A stretch of DNA of 64,000 bases from Streptomyces inusitatus (GCF_014651115.1 NZ_BMWG01000006.1:62001-126000), one strand, 5' to 3'; positions 8,924-17,802 are shown, numbered from the stretch's first letter. Notes: a model not told the origin generated them from the letters alone. Translations and numbers: made by a program.

Positions 8924-9297
8924 GGACCCCAGTCTGCATGACTCGTTCACGCGTCCTGCACAAACGCACAAACAATTCGTACGGGCAGGTCAGCGGGTGT
9001 TCGAAAAGCCTGACGGACCATCGGGTGAAGCTGCGGGCGCGCATCCTGCCAAAGCCCGGCCGGAAGATCCAGTCAGCGTCCGCGGAATGCCTCCGACGGC
9101 AACCGAGAGGAGTTGTTTGCCAACTCCCCAGTGATGTTCACTCGTTCAGGTGGCGGAGCGGCCGATGCGCGCCTCCCTTCCCAAATGCACTGGAATGGTC
9201 TTATGTCGTGCCAGGGGTGGGATCACGTGTGTGACCGGTCGTCATCTCTGCTTCACGGTTCAAAAGGTGGACGAGTCAAGCAGGATTGCGAGCACCG
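8924..9297. other. 374-bp intergenic region upstream of the conservon
   Basis: This divergent region lies between the PP2C-like gene (minus) and cvnA (plus). Reading all frames I see no ORF with convincing codon bias or RBS. It must hold the promoters of both transcripts. It is less GC-rich than its surroundings (for example ttgtttgccaactccccagt near 9113). I could not identify a specific operator. Confidence 0.6.
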
Positions 9298-12117
9298 GTG
9301 CAGAAGAAGCGGCCTCAGGCCCCCCTGGTCCCTGAGACGTATCCGGCACAGGGCCCCGCGCCGGTCCCCGTCGCCGGAGGCCGGGCCAAGCGGGTGCGGA
9401 ACCGGCTGGTCATAGGCGTGGCGGTCGTCAGCCTCGTCGTCATCGGCGCGGGCGCCCCCGGAATACTGGCCGGCTCCGCCGAGCTGAGCGAGTCCCAGCG
9501 GCTGGTCACCCTCGCCGAGCTGAACCGGCAGGCGGTCACCCTCGCCCACTCGCTCTCCGACGAGCGCGACGAGGTCACCGCGTACATCGCCGCCGGACGC
9601 GACGAGCAGCGGGGCCCAGAGAAGGACCGCCGCCAGGTCACCGACGCGCGCGCCGCCCGGGTCGACCGGCAGATAGACGAGATCCGCACCGCCGCCCCCG
9701 AGGACCGCGCCGAACTCCGCCGCGAGCTGGCCACCGTCCCCTCGGTCCGCCGCACCGCGCTGACCGGCAAGGGCTCCGCGACCGACGCCCACCGGGCGTA
9801 CACCGCCGTCATCGGCACTCTCCAGGCCCTCGCCGACGAACTCGCCGACATGTCCCCGCCGCGCGCCGCCGGGGCCACCAAAGCCGCCCGCGCCTCCGCC
9901 GAACTGGGCCTCGCCGTCGAACAGGCCTCCGCCACCCGGGGGCTGCTGCTGGCCGCCCTCGCCGTGCCCGGCCCCGCGCCGGTCACCGCCGTCGACTCCA
10001 TCACCGGACTGCCCACCCAGACCGAGGGCGAGGAGAGCGAGGAGGCCCGGCGGGCCCGGGCCGAGCTGAGCGCCGCCGCCCAGCAGGCCCGGGTGCGCGA
10101 GCTGGCCGCCCTCGCCGACTTCGACCAGGCCGCCGCCAAGGACGCCCGCGACTCCCTGGCCGCCACCGTCACCGGCGCCGAGGTCAAGTCCGCCGAGGGC
10201 TATCTCTCCCGCCTCACCGACCAGCCCGAGCTGTCCGGCGGCGAGCGCGACACCGACCACAAGAAGCTGGAGACCGCCCTCACCGCTCGTATCGAGCAGA
10301 TGCGCGGCGTCGAGTCCACCCTCGCCTCCCAGCGCATCACCGGCCTCGAACGGCTCCGTGACGACGATGTCACCGCCCTGGAGATCCAGGTCGCCGTCCT
10401 CGGCGGCCTGGTGCTGCTCTCCATCGGCGTCTCCGCCGCCGTCGCCCGCACCCTCACCCGCCCGCTCGCCGTCCTCCGGATCGGCGCGGCCCGCCTCGCC
10501 GCCGCCCCCGAGAGCGCCGAGCCCATCGGCTTCACCGGCCGCAACGACGAGTTCGCCCAGGTCGTCCGCTCCCTCAACACCCTCCACGGCGCCGTCCGAG
10601 GACTCGCCGAACGCTCGGCGGACACCGAGAACGAGCGCGCCCAAGCCGTCGGCTCCCGCGACGCGCTCGCCGCCAAGCTCTCCGAGGCCCGCGCCGAGCT
10701 GCGCGAGACCACCGGCGAGCTGACCGCCGAACTCCGGCGGCTGCGCCACACCGTCGACCACACCTTCGTCAATCTCTCGCTGCGCACCCTCGGCCTGGTC
10801 GAGCGCCAGCTCTCGGTGATCGAGAAGCTGGAGGAGCGCGAGCAGGACCCCGAGCGCCTCGCCACCCTCTTCAAGCTCGACCACATGGCCACCGTCATGC
10901 GCCGCCACAGCGAGAACCTGCTGGTCCTCGCCGGTGCCGAGCACGGCCACGGACATGTGGGCCCGGTGCCGCTGGTCGATGTGCTGCGCGCGGCCGTGAG
11001 CGAGATCGAGCGGTACGAGCGGGTCGTCATCCAGTCCCTGCCGCCGCACTCCCAGGTCGCGGGCTTCGCCGCCGACGACCTCAGCCACCTCCTCGCCGAG
11101 CTGCTGGAGAACGCCACCTCCTTCTCTCCGCCGGACGCCCAGGTCGAGCTGTCGGGCTGGCTGCTGGAGAGCGGCGAGGTGATGCTCTCCGTACAGGACG
11201 GCGGCATCGGGATGACCGCCGGGCGGCTCGCCGAGCTGAACGCCCGGCTGGAGGACCCGCAGGCGTACGAGCTGGCTCCCTCCGGCAGCGACGCCGAGGG
11301 GCTGGGGCTCCGGGTCGCCGGGCTGCTGGCGGCCCGGCACGGGGTGCGCGTACAACTGCGCGAGCAGTCGCCCGGCGGGGTCACCGCCGTCGTGGTGCTG
11401 CCGCAGGGGCTGCTCCCCGACGAGCCGCCGGCCGAGAGCCCGGCGTCCATGTCGGACACCGGCTCCACCCAGGTCCAGCTGCCGGGATCGGTCGCCGAGG
11501 TCAACTCCAACGCCCTGCCCGCCGGTCAGCGCCGGCCGCTGGCCGCCCGGGGGGCGGCGGCCGAGGACTCCGCCGATCCGCTCGTCGCGGCGGCCGAGGC
11601 GGCGATCCGCGCCTCGGAGGAGGAGCGGGAGCGGGACGAGACACGGGACGAGACACGGCAGGAGCGGGAGCGGGAGCGGGAGCGGGAGCCCGAGCCGGAC
11701 ACGCACGAGCGGACCGCCGACGGCGACCCGGAGGCTTCCGGGGCCGACGAGCCGACCTTCACCATGCGCCTGCCGGAGCAGCCCGCTCCGGAGAGCGCCG
11801 ACCCGGAGCCCGTCGAGGCTCCCGAGGTCCCCGAGGTCCCGGCCGCCGTCGCCGAGCCGCCCGCCGCCGGACCCGCGCCCGCCTGGGACCGGGTCACCGA
11901 CAAGGGCCTGCCCAAGCGCACACCCAAGATCGTCAAGCCTGTCGCCGCGCCGGGCGAACGCACCGGCAGCGTCGACGCCGACGCACTCCGCCGCAAGCTG
12001 GGGGGCTTCCAGCAGGCGGCCGACAAGGGCCGCAAGGAGGCGGAGGCGGAGATCGCGGGCACGACCGGCACGACCGTCCAAGAAGCGGGGGACACAGTCG
12101 AGGAGGCACGCAGTTGA
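9298..12117 (+). CDS. cvnA: Conservon sensor kinase-like protein CvnA (nitrate-sensor type)
   Basis: This is a membrane histidine-kinase-like protein of about 939 residues that heads a conservon. It has one span near residues 35-58 (VIGVAVVSLVVIGAGAPG), a large extracellular helical nitrate/nitrite-sensing-like domain (~60-360), a second span (VAVLGGLVLLSIGVSAAVA), a HAMP-like linker, a helical dimerisation region (HTVDHTFVNLSLRTLGLVERQL) and a HATPase (LLAELLENATSFSPP, VQDGGIGMT, AEGLGLRVAGLLAARHG). The last ~230 residues are a charged, Pro/Glu/Arg-rich disordered tail. The start is GTG 9298; TTG 9286 is possible. In known conservons CvnA works with a roadblock protein, a DUF742 protein and a small GTPase as a membrane signalling complex. 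Confidence 0.9.
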   Translation: MQKKRPQAPLVPETYPAQGPAPVPVAGGRAKRVRNRLVIGVAVVSLVVIGAGAPGILAGSAELSESQRLVTLAELNRQAVTLAHSLSDERDEVTAYIAAGRDEQRGPEKDRRQVTDARAARVDRQIDEIRTAAPEDRAELRRELATVPSVRRTALTGKGSATDAHRAYTAVIGTLQALADELADMSPPRAAGATKAARASAELGLAVEQASATRGLLLAALAVPGPAPVTAVDSITGLPTQTEGEESEEARRARAELSAAAQQARVRELAALADFDQAAAKDARDSLAATVTGAEVKSAEGYLSRLTDQPELSGGERDTDHKKLETALTARIEQMRGVESTLASQRITGLERLRDDDVTALEIQVAVLGGLVLLSIGVSAAVARTLTRPLAVLRIGAARLAAAPESAEPIGFTGRNDEFAQVVRSLNTLHGAVRGLAERSADTENERAQAVGSRDALAAKLSEARAELRETTGELTAELRRLRHTVDHTFVNLSLRTLGLVERQLSVIEKLEEREQDPERLATLFKLDHMATVMRRHSENLLVLAGAEHGHGHVGPVPLVDVLRAAVSEIERYERVVIQSLPPHSQVAGFAADDLSHLLAELLENATSFSPPDAQVELSGWLLESGEVMLSVQDGGIGMTAGRLAELNARLEDPQAYELAPSGSDAEGLGLRVAGLLAARHGVRVQLREQSPGGVTAVVVLPQGLLPDEPPAESPASMSDTGSTQVQLPGSVAEVNSNALPAGQRRPLAARGAAAEDSADPLVAAAEAAIRASEEERERDETRDETRQEREREREREPEPDTHERTADGDPEASGADEPTFTMRLPEQPAPESADPEPVEAPEVPEVPAAVAEPPAAGPAPAWDRVTDKGLPKRTPKIVKPVAAPGERTGSVDADALRRKLGGFQQAADKGRKEAEAEIAGTTGTTVQEAGDTVEEARS

Positions 12118-12596
12118 CCGCGACCGGCACGTTCGGCCTGAGCAGTGAGGCCCGCAATCTGCACTGGTTGCTGAGCAATCTGGTGGAGGAGGTGCCAGGA
12201 CTGCGCTCGGTCGCCGTCGTCTCGTCCGACGGACTGCTGCTGCTCTCCTCCGACCCGGAGCAGAACACCGCGAGCGCCGCCCGGCAGGAGAGCCAGAGCC
12301 CCAGAGGCTCCAGCGCCGATCTCGCCACCATCGTCTCGGGCATCGGCAGCCTCACCATCGGCGCCGCCCGGCTCATGGACGGCGGCGGCGTCAAACAGAC
12401 GATGGTCGCCATGGAGGGCGCCTGCGTGTTCATCATGTCGATCAGCGACGGCTCACTGCTCGGGGTACAGGCGGAGGCCGACTGCGACATGTCGGTCGTC
12501 GCGTACCACATGGGACTCTTCGTGGGGCGCGCCGGACACGTCCTCACCCCCGAACTCCGCAGTGAACTCCGCCAGTCCCTGGAGGGCTCCCTGTGA
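12114..12596 (+). CDS. cvnB: Roadblock/LC7 domain protein CvnB
   Basis: This 160-residue protein has a roadblock/LC7 fold: LHWLLSNLVEEVPGLRSVAVVSSDGLLLLSS, then TIVSGIGSLTIGAARLM and GACVFIMSISDGSLLGVQAEADCDMSVVAYHM. It starts at TTG 12114, overlapping the cvnA stop as TTGA. Roadblock proteins bind or activate small GTPases, here presumably CvnD. It is the second gene of the conservon and is coupled at both ends (its own stop overlaps cvnC as GTGA). Confidence 0.93.
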   Translation: MTATGTFGLSSEARNLHWLLSNLVEEVPGLRSVAVVSSDGLLLLSSDPEQNTASAARQESQSPRGSSADLATIVSGIGSLTIGAARLMDGGGVKQTMVAMEGACVFIMSISDGSLLGVQAEADCDMSVVAYHMGLFVGRAGHVLTPELRSELRQSLEGSL

Positions 12597-13018
12597 CGGC
12601 CTCACCGCCCCCGCCCTCCTCGACCCCCGCCGGGCTACCCGTGCGCGGCGAGGGCCGCCGCCCCGCCCGCGTACGCCCCTACTCACTCACCGGCGGCCGC
12701 ACCCGCTTCGGCCATGTGCTGCTGGTGGAGACCTTCGTCGCCGCCCTGGAGGCTCCGGAGGAGCGCCGGGAGCTGCCCAAGGGCGATCTCTCCAGCCGGG
12801 TCATGCCCGAGCTGCGGGCCATCGTGGAGCTGTGCCGAAGAATGCGTACGGTCGCCGAGATCTCGGCGATCCTCAAGATGCCGCTGGGCGTCGTCAGGGT
12901 GCTTCTCAGCGACCTCGCCGACCAGGGAAAGATCCGTGTGTACGGCACCGGGCACGGCCCGGGACGGCCCGAACGCGCACTGCTCGAAAGGGTGCTGAGT
13001 GGACTCCGCCGCCTCTGA
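12593..13018 (+). CDS. cvnC: DUF742 protein CvnC
   Basis: This is a 141-residue DUF742 protein with the typical RPYSLTGGRTRF start (~residue 28) and a winged-helix-like C-terminal half (IVELCRRMRTVAEISAILKMPLGVVRVLLSDLADQGKIRVY). The helix-turn-helix suggests nucleic-acid or protein binding, but the biochemical role of DUF742 is not established. GTG 12593 overlaps the cvnB stop, and its 3' end overlaps cvnD by 20 nt. The order cvnA-B-C-D is canonical. Confidence 0.92.
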   Translation: MTASPPPPSSTPAGLPVRGEGRRPARVRPYSLTGGRTRFGHVLLVETFVAALEAPEERRELPKGDLSSRVMPELRAIVELCRRMRTVAEISAILKMPLGVVRVLLSDLADQGKIRVYGTGHGPGRPERALLERVLSGLRRL

Positions 13019-13664
13019 CACGCTCGGCTCCGGCATACGGGGCCCCGAGCCCCTGCCCGACCCGCGGCCCGATCCCGCCGAGGACGGCCTCCAGGCCTGG
13101 CAGCTCGACCACACCCGGGCCCCCACCGCCGCCAAGGTCGTGGTGGCGGGCGGCTTCGGCGTCGGCAAGACGACCTTCGTCGGCGCGGTCTCGGAGATCA
13201 CCCCGCTCCAGACCGAGGCGCTGATGACCCAGGCGAGCGAGGAGACCGACGATCTCTCCGCCACGCCCGAGAAGCTCACCACCACCGTCGCCATGGACTT
13301 CGGCCGGATAACCCTGGACGAGGACCTGGTGCTGTACGTGTTCGGCACACCCGGACAGCAGCGCTTCTGGTTCATGTGGGACGACCTCGCGCGCGGCGCG
13401 ATCGGCGCCGTCGTACTCGCCGACACCCGCCGGCTGTCGGACTGCTTCCCCGCGCTCGACTACTTCGAGAGCAGCGGGCTGCCCTACCTCGTCGCCGTCA
13501 ACCATTTCGACGGATCGGAGCTTTTCGCGACCGAGGATGTGCGGGAGGCCTTGACCATACCGGTACATGTACCGATTGTGATCATGGACGCACGCAACCG
13601 GACCACCGTGATCGAGTCCCTGCTCGGACTGGTGGCCCACGCGCTCGAAACCACTCCCGAATAG
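12999..13664 (+). CDS. cvnD: Small GTP-binding protein CvnD
   Basis: This is a 221-residue Ras-like/MglA-like GTPase of the conservon. The P-loop is VAGGFGVGKTTFVGAV (~residues 47-62). The G3-like region is LYVFGTPGQQRFWFMWDDLARGAIG. The specificity loop LVAVNHFDG has NHFD in the place of NKxD, as is usual for CvnD proteins. It starts at GTG 12999 inside cvnC. It acts at the membrane with CvnA and CvnB as a bacterial analogue of a G-protein switch. The monooxygenase gene follows after 29 bp and is probably co-transcribed. Confidence 0.93.
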   Translation: MDSAASDTLGSGIRGPEPLPDPRPDPAEDGLQAWQLDHTRAPTAAKVVVAGGFGVGKTTFVGAVSEITPLQTEALMTQASEETDDLSATPEKLTTTVAMDFGRITLDEDLVLYVFGTPGQQRFWFMWDDLARGAIGAVVLADTRRLSDCFPALDYFESSGLPYLVAVNHFDGSELFATEDVREALTIPVHVPIVIMDARNRTTVIESLLGLVAHALETTPE

Positions 13665-13693
13665 CCGAGACAGACGAAGGTGACTCCCCCCGG

Positions 13694-14950
13694 ATGCGGA
13701 AGATACTGATTGTCGGAGCCGGTCAGTCCGGCCTCCAGCTCGCCCTCGGCCTCCAGTCGAAGGGCTACGACGTCACACTGATGTCCAACCGCACGGCCGA
13801 GGAGATCCGCACCGGCCGTGTGATGTCCACCCAGTGCATGTTCCACACCGCCCTCCAGCACGAGCGCGACCTCGGCATCAACTTCTGGGAGTCCCAGGCC
13901 CCGAGGATCGAGGGCCTCGGCGTCTCCGTCGCCGGACCGGAGTCCCAGCGGCTCGTCGACTGGGTCGGCAAGCTGGACGGCCACGCACAATCCGTCGACC
14001 AGCGCGTGAAGATGGCCGGCTGGATGGAGACCTTCGCCCAGCGCGGCGGACAGCTCGTGATCCACGGCGCGGCCGTCGGCGACCTGGACTACTTCTCCCG
14101 CGCCTACGACCTGGTCATGGTCTCGGCCGGCAAGGGCGAGCTGGTCTCGATGTTCGCCAGGGACGCCGCCCGCTCCCCGTACGACGCCCCGCAGCGCGCC
14201 CTCGCCGTCGCCTATGTGCACGGCATGGGACCGCGCCCCGAGCACCCCGAGTTCGACGCGGTCCGCTGCAATCTGGTCCCCGGCGTCGGCGAGCTGTTCG
14301 TCATGCCGACCTTCACCACCTCCGGCCGCGCCGACATCCTCTTCTGGGAGGGCATCCCCGGCGGACCGCTCGATGTCTTCCAGGGCGTCAAGGACCCGGC
14401 CGAGCACCTGAAGCTCACACTCGAACTGCTGGAACGTTTCCTCCCCTGGGAGTACGCGCGTGCCTCCAAGGTCGAGCTGACCGACTCGGGCGCCACCCTG
14501 GCCGGCCGCTACGCCCCCACCGTGCGCAAGCCGATCGGCCGGCTGCCCGGCGGCGGACTGGTCCTCGGCGTCGCCGACGTGGTCGTCGCCAACGACCCCA
14601 TCACCGGCCAGGGCTCGAACTCCGCTTCCAAGTGCGCCGCCTCCTACCTCCGGGCGATCGTGGAGCACGGGGACAAGCCCTTCGACGGCGCGTGGATGCA
14701 GTCCGCGTTCGACCGCTACTGGGAGACCGCCCAGCACGTCACCAAGTGGACCAACACCATGCTCGCGCCCCCGCCCGAGCATGTGCTGAACCTCTTCGGC
14801 GCGGCCGGACAGCTCCAGCCGGTGGCGGACCGGGTCGCGAACGGCTTCAACGACCCGGCCGACTTCGAGAACTTCTTCTACGACCCCGCACTCGCCGGGG
14901 AGTACCTCGCCGAGGTCACCGCCTCGGCGGGCGCCTCCGCCGCCGAGTAG
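13694..14950 (+). CDS. Styrene-monooxygenase-like FAD-dependent oxygenase
   Basis: This is a 418-residue flavoprotein. The N-terminal Rossmann motif MRKILIVGAGQSGLQLALGLQ binds FAD, followed by a second strand ending YDVTLMSNR. Later comes a conserved VVANDPITGQGSNSASKCA segment typical of group E flavin monooxygenases (StyA, indole/styrene epoxidases). These enzymes take reduced FAD from a separate reductase (StyB), and no reductase gene is nearby, so a distant partner is needed. It sits 29 bp after cvnD and looks like the conservon's effector enzyme, comparable to the cytochrome P450 genes found in other conservons. Its last 73 bp overlap the convergent NlpC/P60 gene. Substrate unknown. Confidence 0.88.
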   Translation: MRKILIVGAGQSGLQLALGLQSKGYDVTLMSNRTAEEIRTGRVMSTQCMFHTALQHERDLGINFWESQAPRIEGLGVSVAGPESQRLVDWVGKLDGHAQSVDQRVKMAGWMETFAQRGGQLVIHGAAVGDLDYFSRAYDLVMVSAGKGELVSMFARDAARSPYDAPQRALAVAYVHGMGPRPEHPEFDAVRCNLVPGVGELFVMPTFTTSGRADILFWEGIPGGPLDVFQGVKDPAEHLKLTLELLERFLPWEYARASKVELTDSGATLAGRYAPTVRKPIGRLPGGGLVLGVADVVVANDPITGQGSNSASKCAASYLRAIVEHGDKPFDGAWMQSAFDRYWETAQHVTKWTNTMLAPPPEHVLNLFGAAGQLQPVADRVANGFNDPADFENFFYDPALAGEYLAEVTASAGASAAE

Positions 14951-16104
14951 CCCGTGTCGTCCCCCGCCGCCGCGCCCTCGGGCAGCGGCGGCGGGACGTA
15001 CGCGCCCTCGCCGAGCACCGCGCCGTCCGGATCCGGCCGCACCGCCCCCAGCACCGGATTGGCGGCGACGGGGGAGACCTTCACGACCGCGCCCGGGCGG
15101 GGGGCCTGGACCACCGTCCCGTCGCCCAGATAGATCGCCACATGGGTCGCCCCGGGGAAGTAGACCACCAGATCGCCGGGGCGCAGCTCGCTCAGCGGCA
15201 CCCGGGTCAGCCGCGCCCACTGCTCCTGGCTGGTACGCGGGATCCGCAGCCCGGCCGCCGCCCACGCCTGGGAGGTCAGCCCGGAGCAGTCGTACGACCA
15301 GGGCCCCTCCGCGCCCCACACATACGGCTTCCCGATCTGCTCGACGGCGTACCGCACCGCCTTCGCGCCCCGCTCCGTCGGCCGCCGTCCGAAGGTGCTC
15401 GGGCCGCCCGCCGCCATGACCTGATCCCGTACCCCCGGCGAGGTCAGCCGGGCGATCTGGGCGGCCGTGAGGGAGGCGAGGGACTCCTCCACCGCCCTCA
15501 GCCGCCGTGTCGCGGTGTCCCGCGCCCGCTTCCGAGCCGAGGCCAGCTCCCGTTCCCGCGCGAGCGCGGCGCGCGCTTCCCGTTCGAGAGCGGCCGCCCG
15601 CTCGGCCCCCTTCTCCAGCCGGGCGGTGGTGGTGAGCCGGTGGGCGGCGGCCCGCTCCAGCAGATGGGCCTGGGCGAAGGCCTGGTCGGGGTGGCGGGCG
15701 AGGAGGGCCCTCAGCAGCGAGGACAGCTCGGAGTGCCCCTGGTACTGCTCCCGCGCCAGCCGGCCCGCCGCCACCCGGCTCCGGCCCAGCTCTTCCCGCG
15801 CGCGCGTCAGCTCCCGCCCGAGCCGGGCGGTCCTGGCCCGCTGGGCCTTCAGCCGCCGCTCGGCGGCGCTGTGGGAAGCGCCCGCCTCCTCGGCGTCGCG
15901 GTACAGCGTCTGGAGCCGGGTCAGCGCCTCCGGCACGGCCTCGGCCCCGGGCCCGGCGGCGCCCTGTTCGCCCGGCACGGGTACGGCGGCGTCCCCGGGC
16001 CGCCGCTCGGCGGCGGCCGCCCAGGGCGGAGCGGGGGCGGCCGTGACCGCCACGGCCGTCACCAGCGCGGCCGTGCACACCGTACGCAGCAGTCCGCCTG
16101 ACAC
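14878..16104 (-). CDS. Secreted NlpC/P60 peptidoglycan endopeptidase
   Basis: This is a protein of about 408 residues. GTG 16104 is the start, with GGAGGTGAT immediately upstream. A signal peptide (LLRTVCTAALVTAVAVTAAPA) is followed by a long helical coiled coil (~60-235, many Ala/Arg/Glu), as in RipA-like hydrolases. The NlpC/P60 domain (~265-375) shows the catalytic Cys in YDCSGLTSQAWAAAG, the His in PGATHVAIYLGDG and the polar third residue near APRPGAVV. It cuts gamma-D-Glu/meso-DAP bonds in peptidoglycan during growth or division. The C-terminal ~25 residues are encoded antisense to the end of the monooxygenase gene. Confidence 0.92.
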   Translation of the reverse strand: MSGGLLRTVCTAALVTAVAVTAAPAPPWAAAAERRPGDAAVPVPGEQGAAGPGAEAVPEALTRLQTLYRDAEEAGASHSAAERRLKAQRARTARLGRELTRAREELGRSRVAAGRLAREQYQGHSELSSLLRALLARHPDQAFAQAHLLERAAAHRLTTTARLEKGAERAAALEREARAALARERELASARKRARDTATRRLRAVEESLASLTAAQIARLTSPGVRDQVMAAGGPSTFGRRPTERGAKAVRYAVEQIGKPYVWGAEGPWSYDCSGLTSQAWAAAGLRIPRTSQEQWARLTRVPLSELRPGDLVVYFPGATHVAIYLGDGTVVQAPRPGAVVKVSPVAANPVLGAVRPDPDGAVLGEGAYVPPPLPEGAAAGDDTGYSAAEAPAEAVTSARYSPASAGS

Positions 16105-16234
16105 CACATCACCTCCGGTCGCCGGGCGGCCGGTCCGCCCCACGCACCGATCGTGCGGGGCCGCCACCCGGGCCGCCCCGCCGGTGGCCGGATCGGCGCA
16201 ACCCGGTCACCCGTCGGGTCGGAGTCCGCCCCGG

Positions 16235-16552
16235 CTACGGCGTGTCGGCTCGTGTGCCGCTGCCGCCCCCGCCGCTTTCGCCGCCACCGCCCGGCTTGGA
16301 CCACGGCCACTTCAGCTCGCGCCGCTCCCGGCCGTCGGGCGCGTAGACGTACTTCCACCCCCGCTGAAGGCCGAGCCGCTTGGTGTACCCGAGGGGCTCG
16401 CGCCGGTAGGCGTGCGCGGTCGGCGGGCGGCCGTCGTCGTTCGGCACGGGGATCTCGTACCACTTCGGCGGGTGGCCGGTGGGTCCGACGAGCACGGGCA
16501 GTACGCGCCCGTCCAGCGGACCGCCGACAAAGGGGGTGTTCTCGCTTCTCAC
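16235..16552 (-). CDS. Small conserved-type hypothetical protein
   Basis: This is a protein of about 105 residues if GTG 16552 is the start ([16 protein letters not shown]); an ATG 39 bp further upstream is possible. The core is [18 protein letters not shown], then [14 protein letters not shown] and [19 protein letters not shown], ending in a Gly/Ser-rich tail. Codon use fits the strand. I recognise no domain. It lies between the NlpC/P60 and MerR genes on the same strand. Confidence 0.6.
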   Translation of the reverse strand: MRSENTPFVGGPLDGRVLPVLVGPTGHPPKWYEIPVPNDDGRPPTAHAYRREPLGYTKRLGLQRGWKYVYAPDGRERRELKWPWSKPGGGGESGGGGSGTRADTP

Positions 16553-16603
16553 ACCGGCCAGTCTCGCCCAGCCCCGGCCCCGGCCCGCCACCGGGCGCGC
16601 GGA

Positions 16604-17014
16604 TCAGCCGACGGGGCCGCTGACAGGGGCACTGACGGTGCCGCCGACGGGACCGCCTTCGGGGCAGACCACGTCGAGATACTCCGAGAGCGCGTCCCGG
16701 TTGCGGGTCAGACACTCGATACGGCGGGTCATCCGGTCGCGCTCCCGCTCCAGGGTCCCGATCATCTCCGGTGTCGCGTCGGGGAAGTGGATGATCCGGG
16801 GCTTGTCCAGACAGGGCAGGATCTGTTTGATGATCCGGGTGGGCAGCCCCGCGTCCAGCAGCCCCCTGATCTGGAGCACCCGGTCGACGGAGGGCTCGTC
16901 GTAGTGGCGGTAGCCGTTCGCCGCCCGGGTGGCGAGGATCAGCCCCTGTTCCTCGTAGTAGCGCAGCAGCCGGCGTGGGGTTCCGGTGCGTTCGGACAGC
17001 TCTCCGATGCGCAT
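16604..17014 (-). CDS. MerR-family transcriptional regulator
   Basis: This is a 136-residue MerR-type regulator. The N-terminal helix-turn-helix and wing (MRIGELSERTGTPRRLLRYYEEQGLI, then RAANGYRHYDEPSVDRVLQI) are typical. The C-terminal coiled coil (TPEMIGTLERERDRMTRRIECLTRNRDALSEYL) mediates dimerisation. No conserved metal-binding Cys pattern is seen apart from two isolated Cys, so the ligand is probably organic. A remnant that may be its former divergent transporter gene lies at 17082. Confidence 0.92.
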   Translation of the reverse strand: MRIGELSERTGTPRRLLRYYEEQGLILATRAANGYRHYDEPSVDRVLQIRGLLDAGLPTRIIKQILPCLDKPRIIHFPDATPEMIGTLERERDRMTRRIECLTRNRDALSEYLDVVCPEGGPVGGTVSAPVSGPVG

Positions 17015-17081
17015 GTGACCGCCCTCGCGTCTCGTCGTCGCTTGACCTTCACATCAGTGTTAGCGTTCGAGCATACGCGGC

Positions 17082-17222
17082 ATGACCGCAGGCACGGCTC
17101 GAACCGCCGCTCCCGGCTCCGCCGTTCCCGACTCCGCTGTGGCGGACGGGAAGCTTCCGCATCCCGTCCCTCATCGTGGTGGCCGTCGCCCGCCGCCACG
17201 GCTTCCCGGCGCGCCGCCCCTG
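17082..17222 (+). pseudogene. Possible remnant of a transporter gene divergent from merR
   Basis: An ATG start at 17082 encodes a typical Streptomyces transporter-like N-terminus (MTAGTARTAAPGSAVPDSAV). After about 25 codons the hydrophobic coding signal continues only in the +1 frame: SLIVVAVARRHGFPARRP followed by a stop at 17220-17222. That resembles the last membrane helix and tail of a major-facilitator protein. I read this as a gene collapsed by internal deletion. The evidence is short and a chance match is possible. Confidence 0.35.
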
Positions 17223-17268
17223 ATCAACTCCTCGCCGCCGTCAAAGCCGTTGTGGCAGGCTGGAACCC

Positions 17269-17802
17269 ATGCCCACACTGCCCGACGGACGCGTCACCCC
17301 GCCCCCGCACGCCGACGAACGCACCACGCTCGAAGCCTGGCTGGACTTCCAGCGCGAGACCCTGGCACTCAAATGCGCGGGCCTCACCGAAGCCCAGCTC
17401 CGGACCCCGGCCGCCGAGCCCTCCACACTGACCCTGCTCGGACTGCTCCAGCATCTGGCCACCGTCGAACGGCTCTGGTTCCAGCGCGTTTTCGCCGGAC
17501 TCGACGTCCCCGAGCTGTACGGGGGGCGCGCGTCCGGCGGCGGATTCGCCCTCGATCCTGAGCGGGGGTACGAGGAGGTCCTCGCCGTCTGGCGCACGGA
17601 GACGGCTCGCAGCCGCGAGCTGAGCGCCGCCGCCGAGTCACTGGACGAGACCGGCGAGGCCGACGGGCGGGCGGTGGATTTCCTCGGCTCCACGACGGTC
17701 TCCCTCCGCTGGATCCTCACCCATGTGAACCAGGAGTACGCCCGGCACAACGGGCACGCGGATCTGCTGAGGGAACGCATCGACGGGACCGCCGGCTTCT
17801 GA
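17269..17802 (+). CDS. DinB-family (DUF664-like) protein
   Basis: This 177-residue four-helix-bundle protein has the DinB pattern: a first helix with LLGLLQHLATVERLWFQRVFAG (metal-binding His), and a C-terminal helix VSLRWILTHVNQEYARHNGHADLLRERIDG with the HxxxxxxxHxxH-type ligands. In actinobacteria such proteins include mycothiol-dependent transferases, but the substrate here is unknown. The stop is embedded in a hairpin terminator shared with the convergent membrane-protein gene. Confidence 0.88.
   Translation: MPTLPDGRVTPPPHADERTTLEAWLDFQRETLALKCAGLTEAQLRTPAAEPSTLTLLGLLQHLATVERLWFQRVFAGLDVPELYGGRASGGGFALDPERGYEEVLAVWRTETARSRELSAAAESLDETGEADGRAVDFLGSTTVSLRWILTHVNQEYARHNGHADLLRERIDGTAGF

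Noticed and set aside
9253..12081. 942-codon open frame antisense to cvnA
   Set aside because: Low-complexity Gly/Val/Leu-rich product; the plus strand encodes a clear conservon sensor.
13484..16078. 864-codon minus-strand frame across the monooxygenase and NlpC/P60 region
   Set aside because: Repetitive Gly/Arg-rich product in a non-coding frame; two well-supported genes cover the region.
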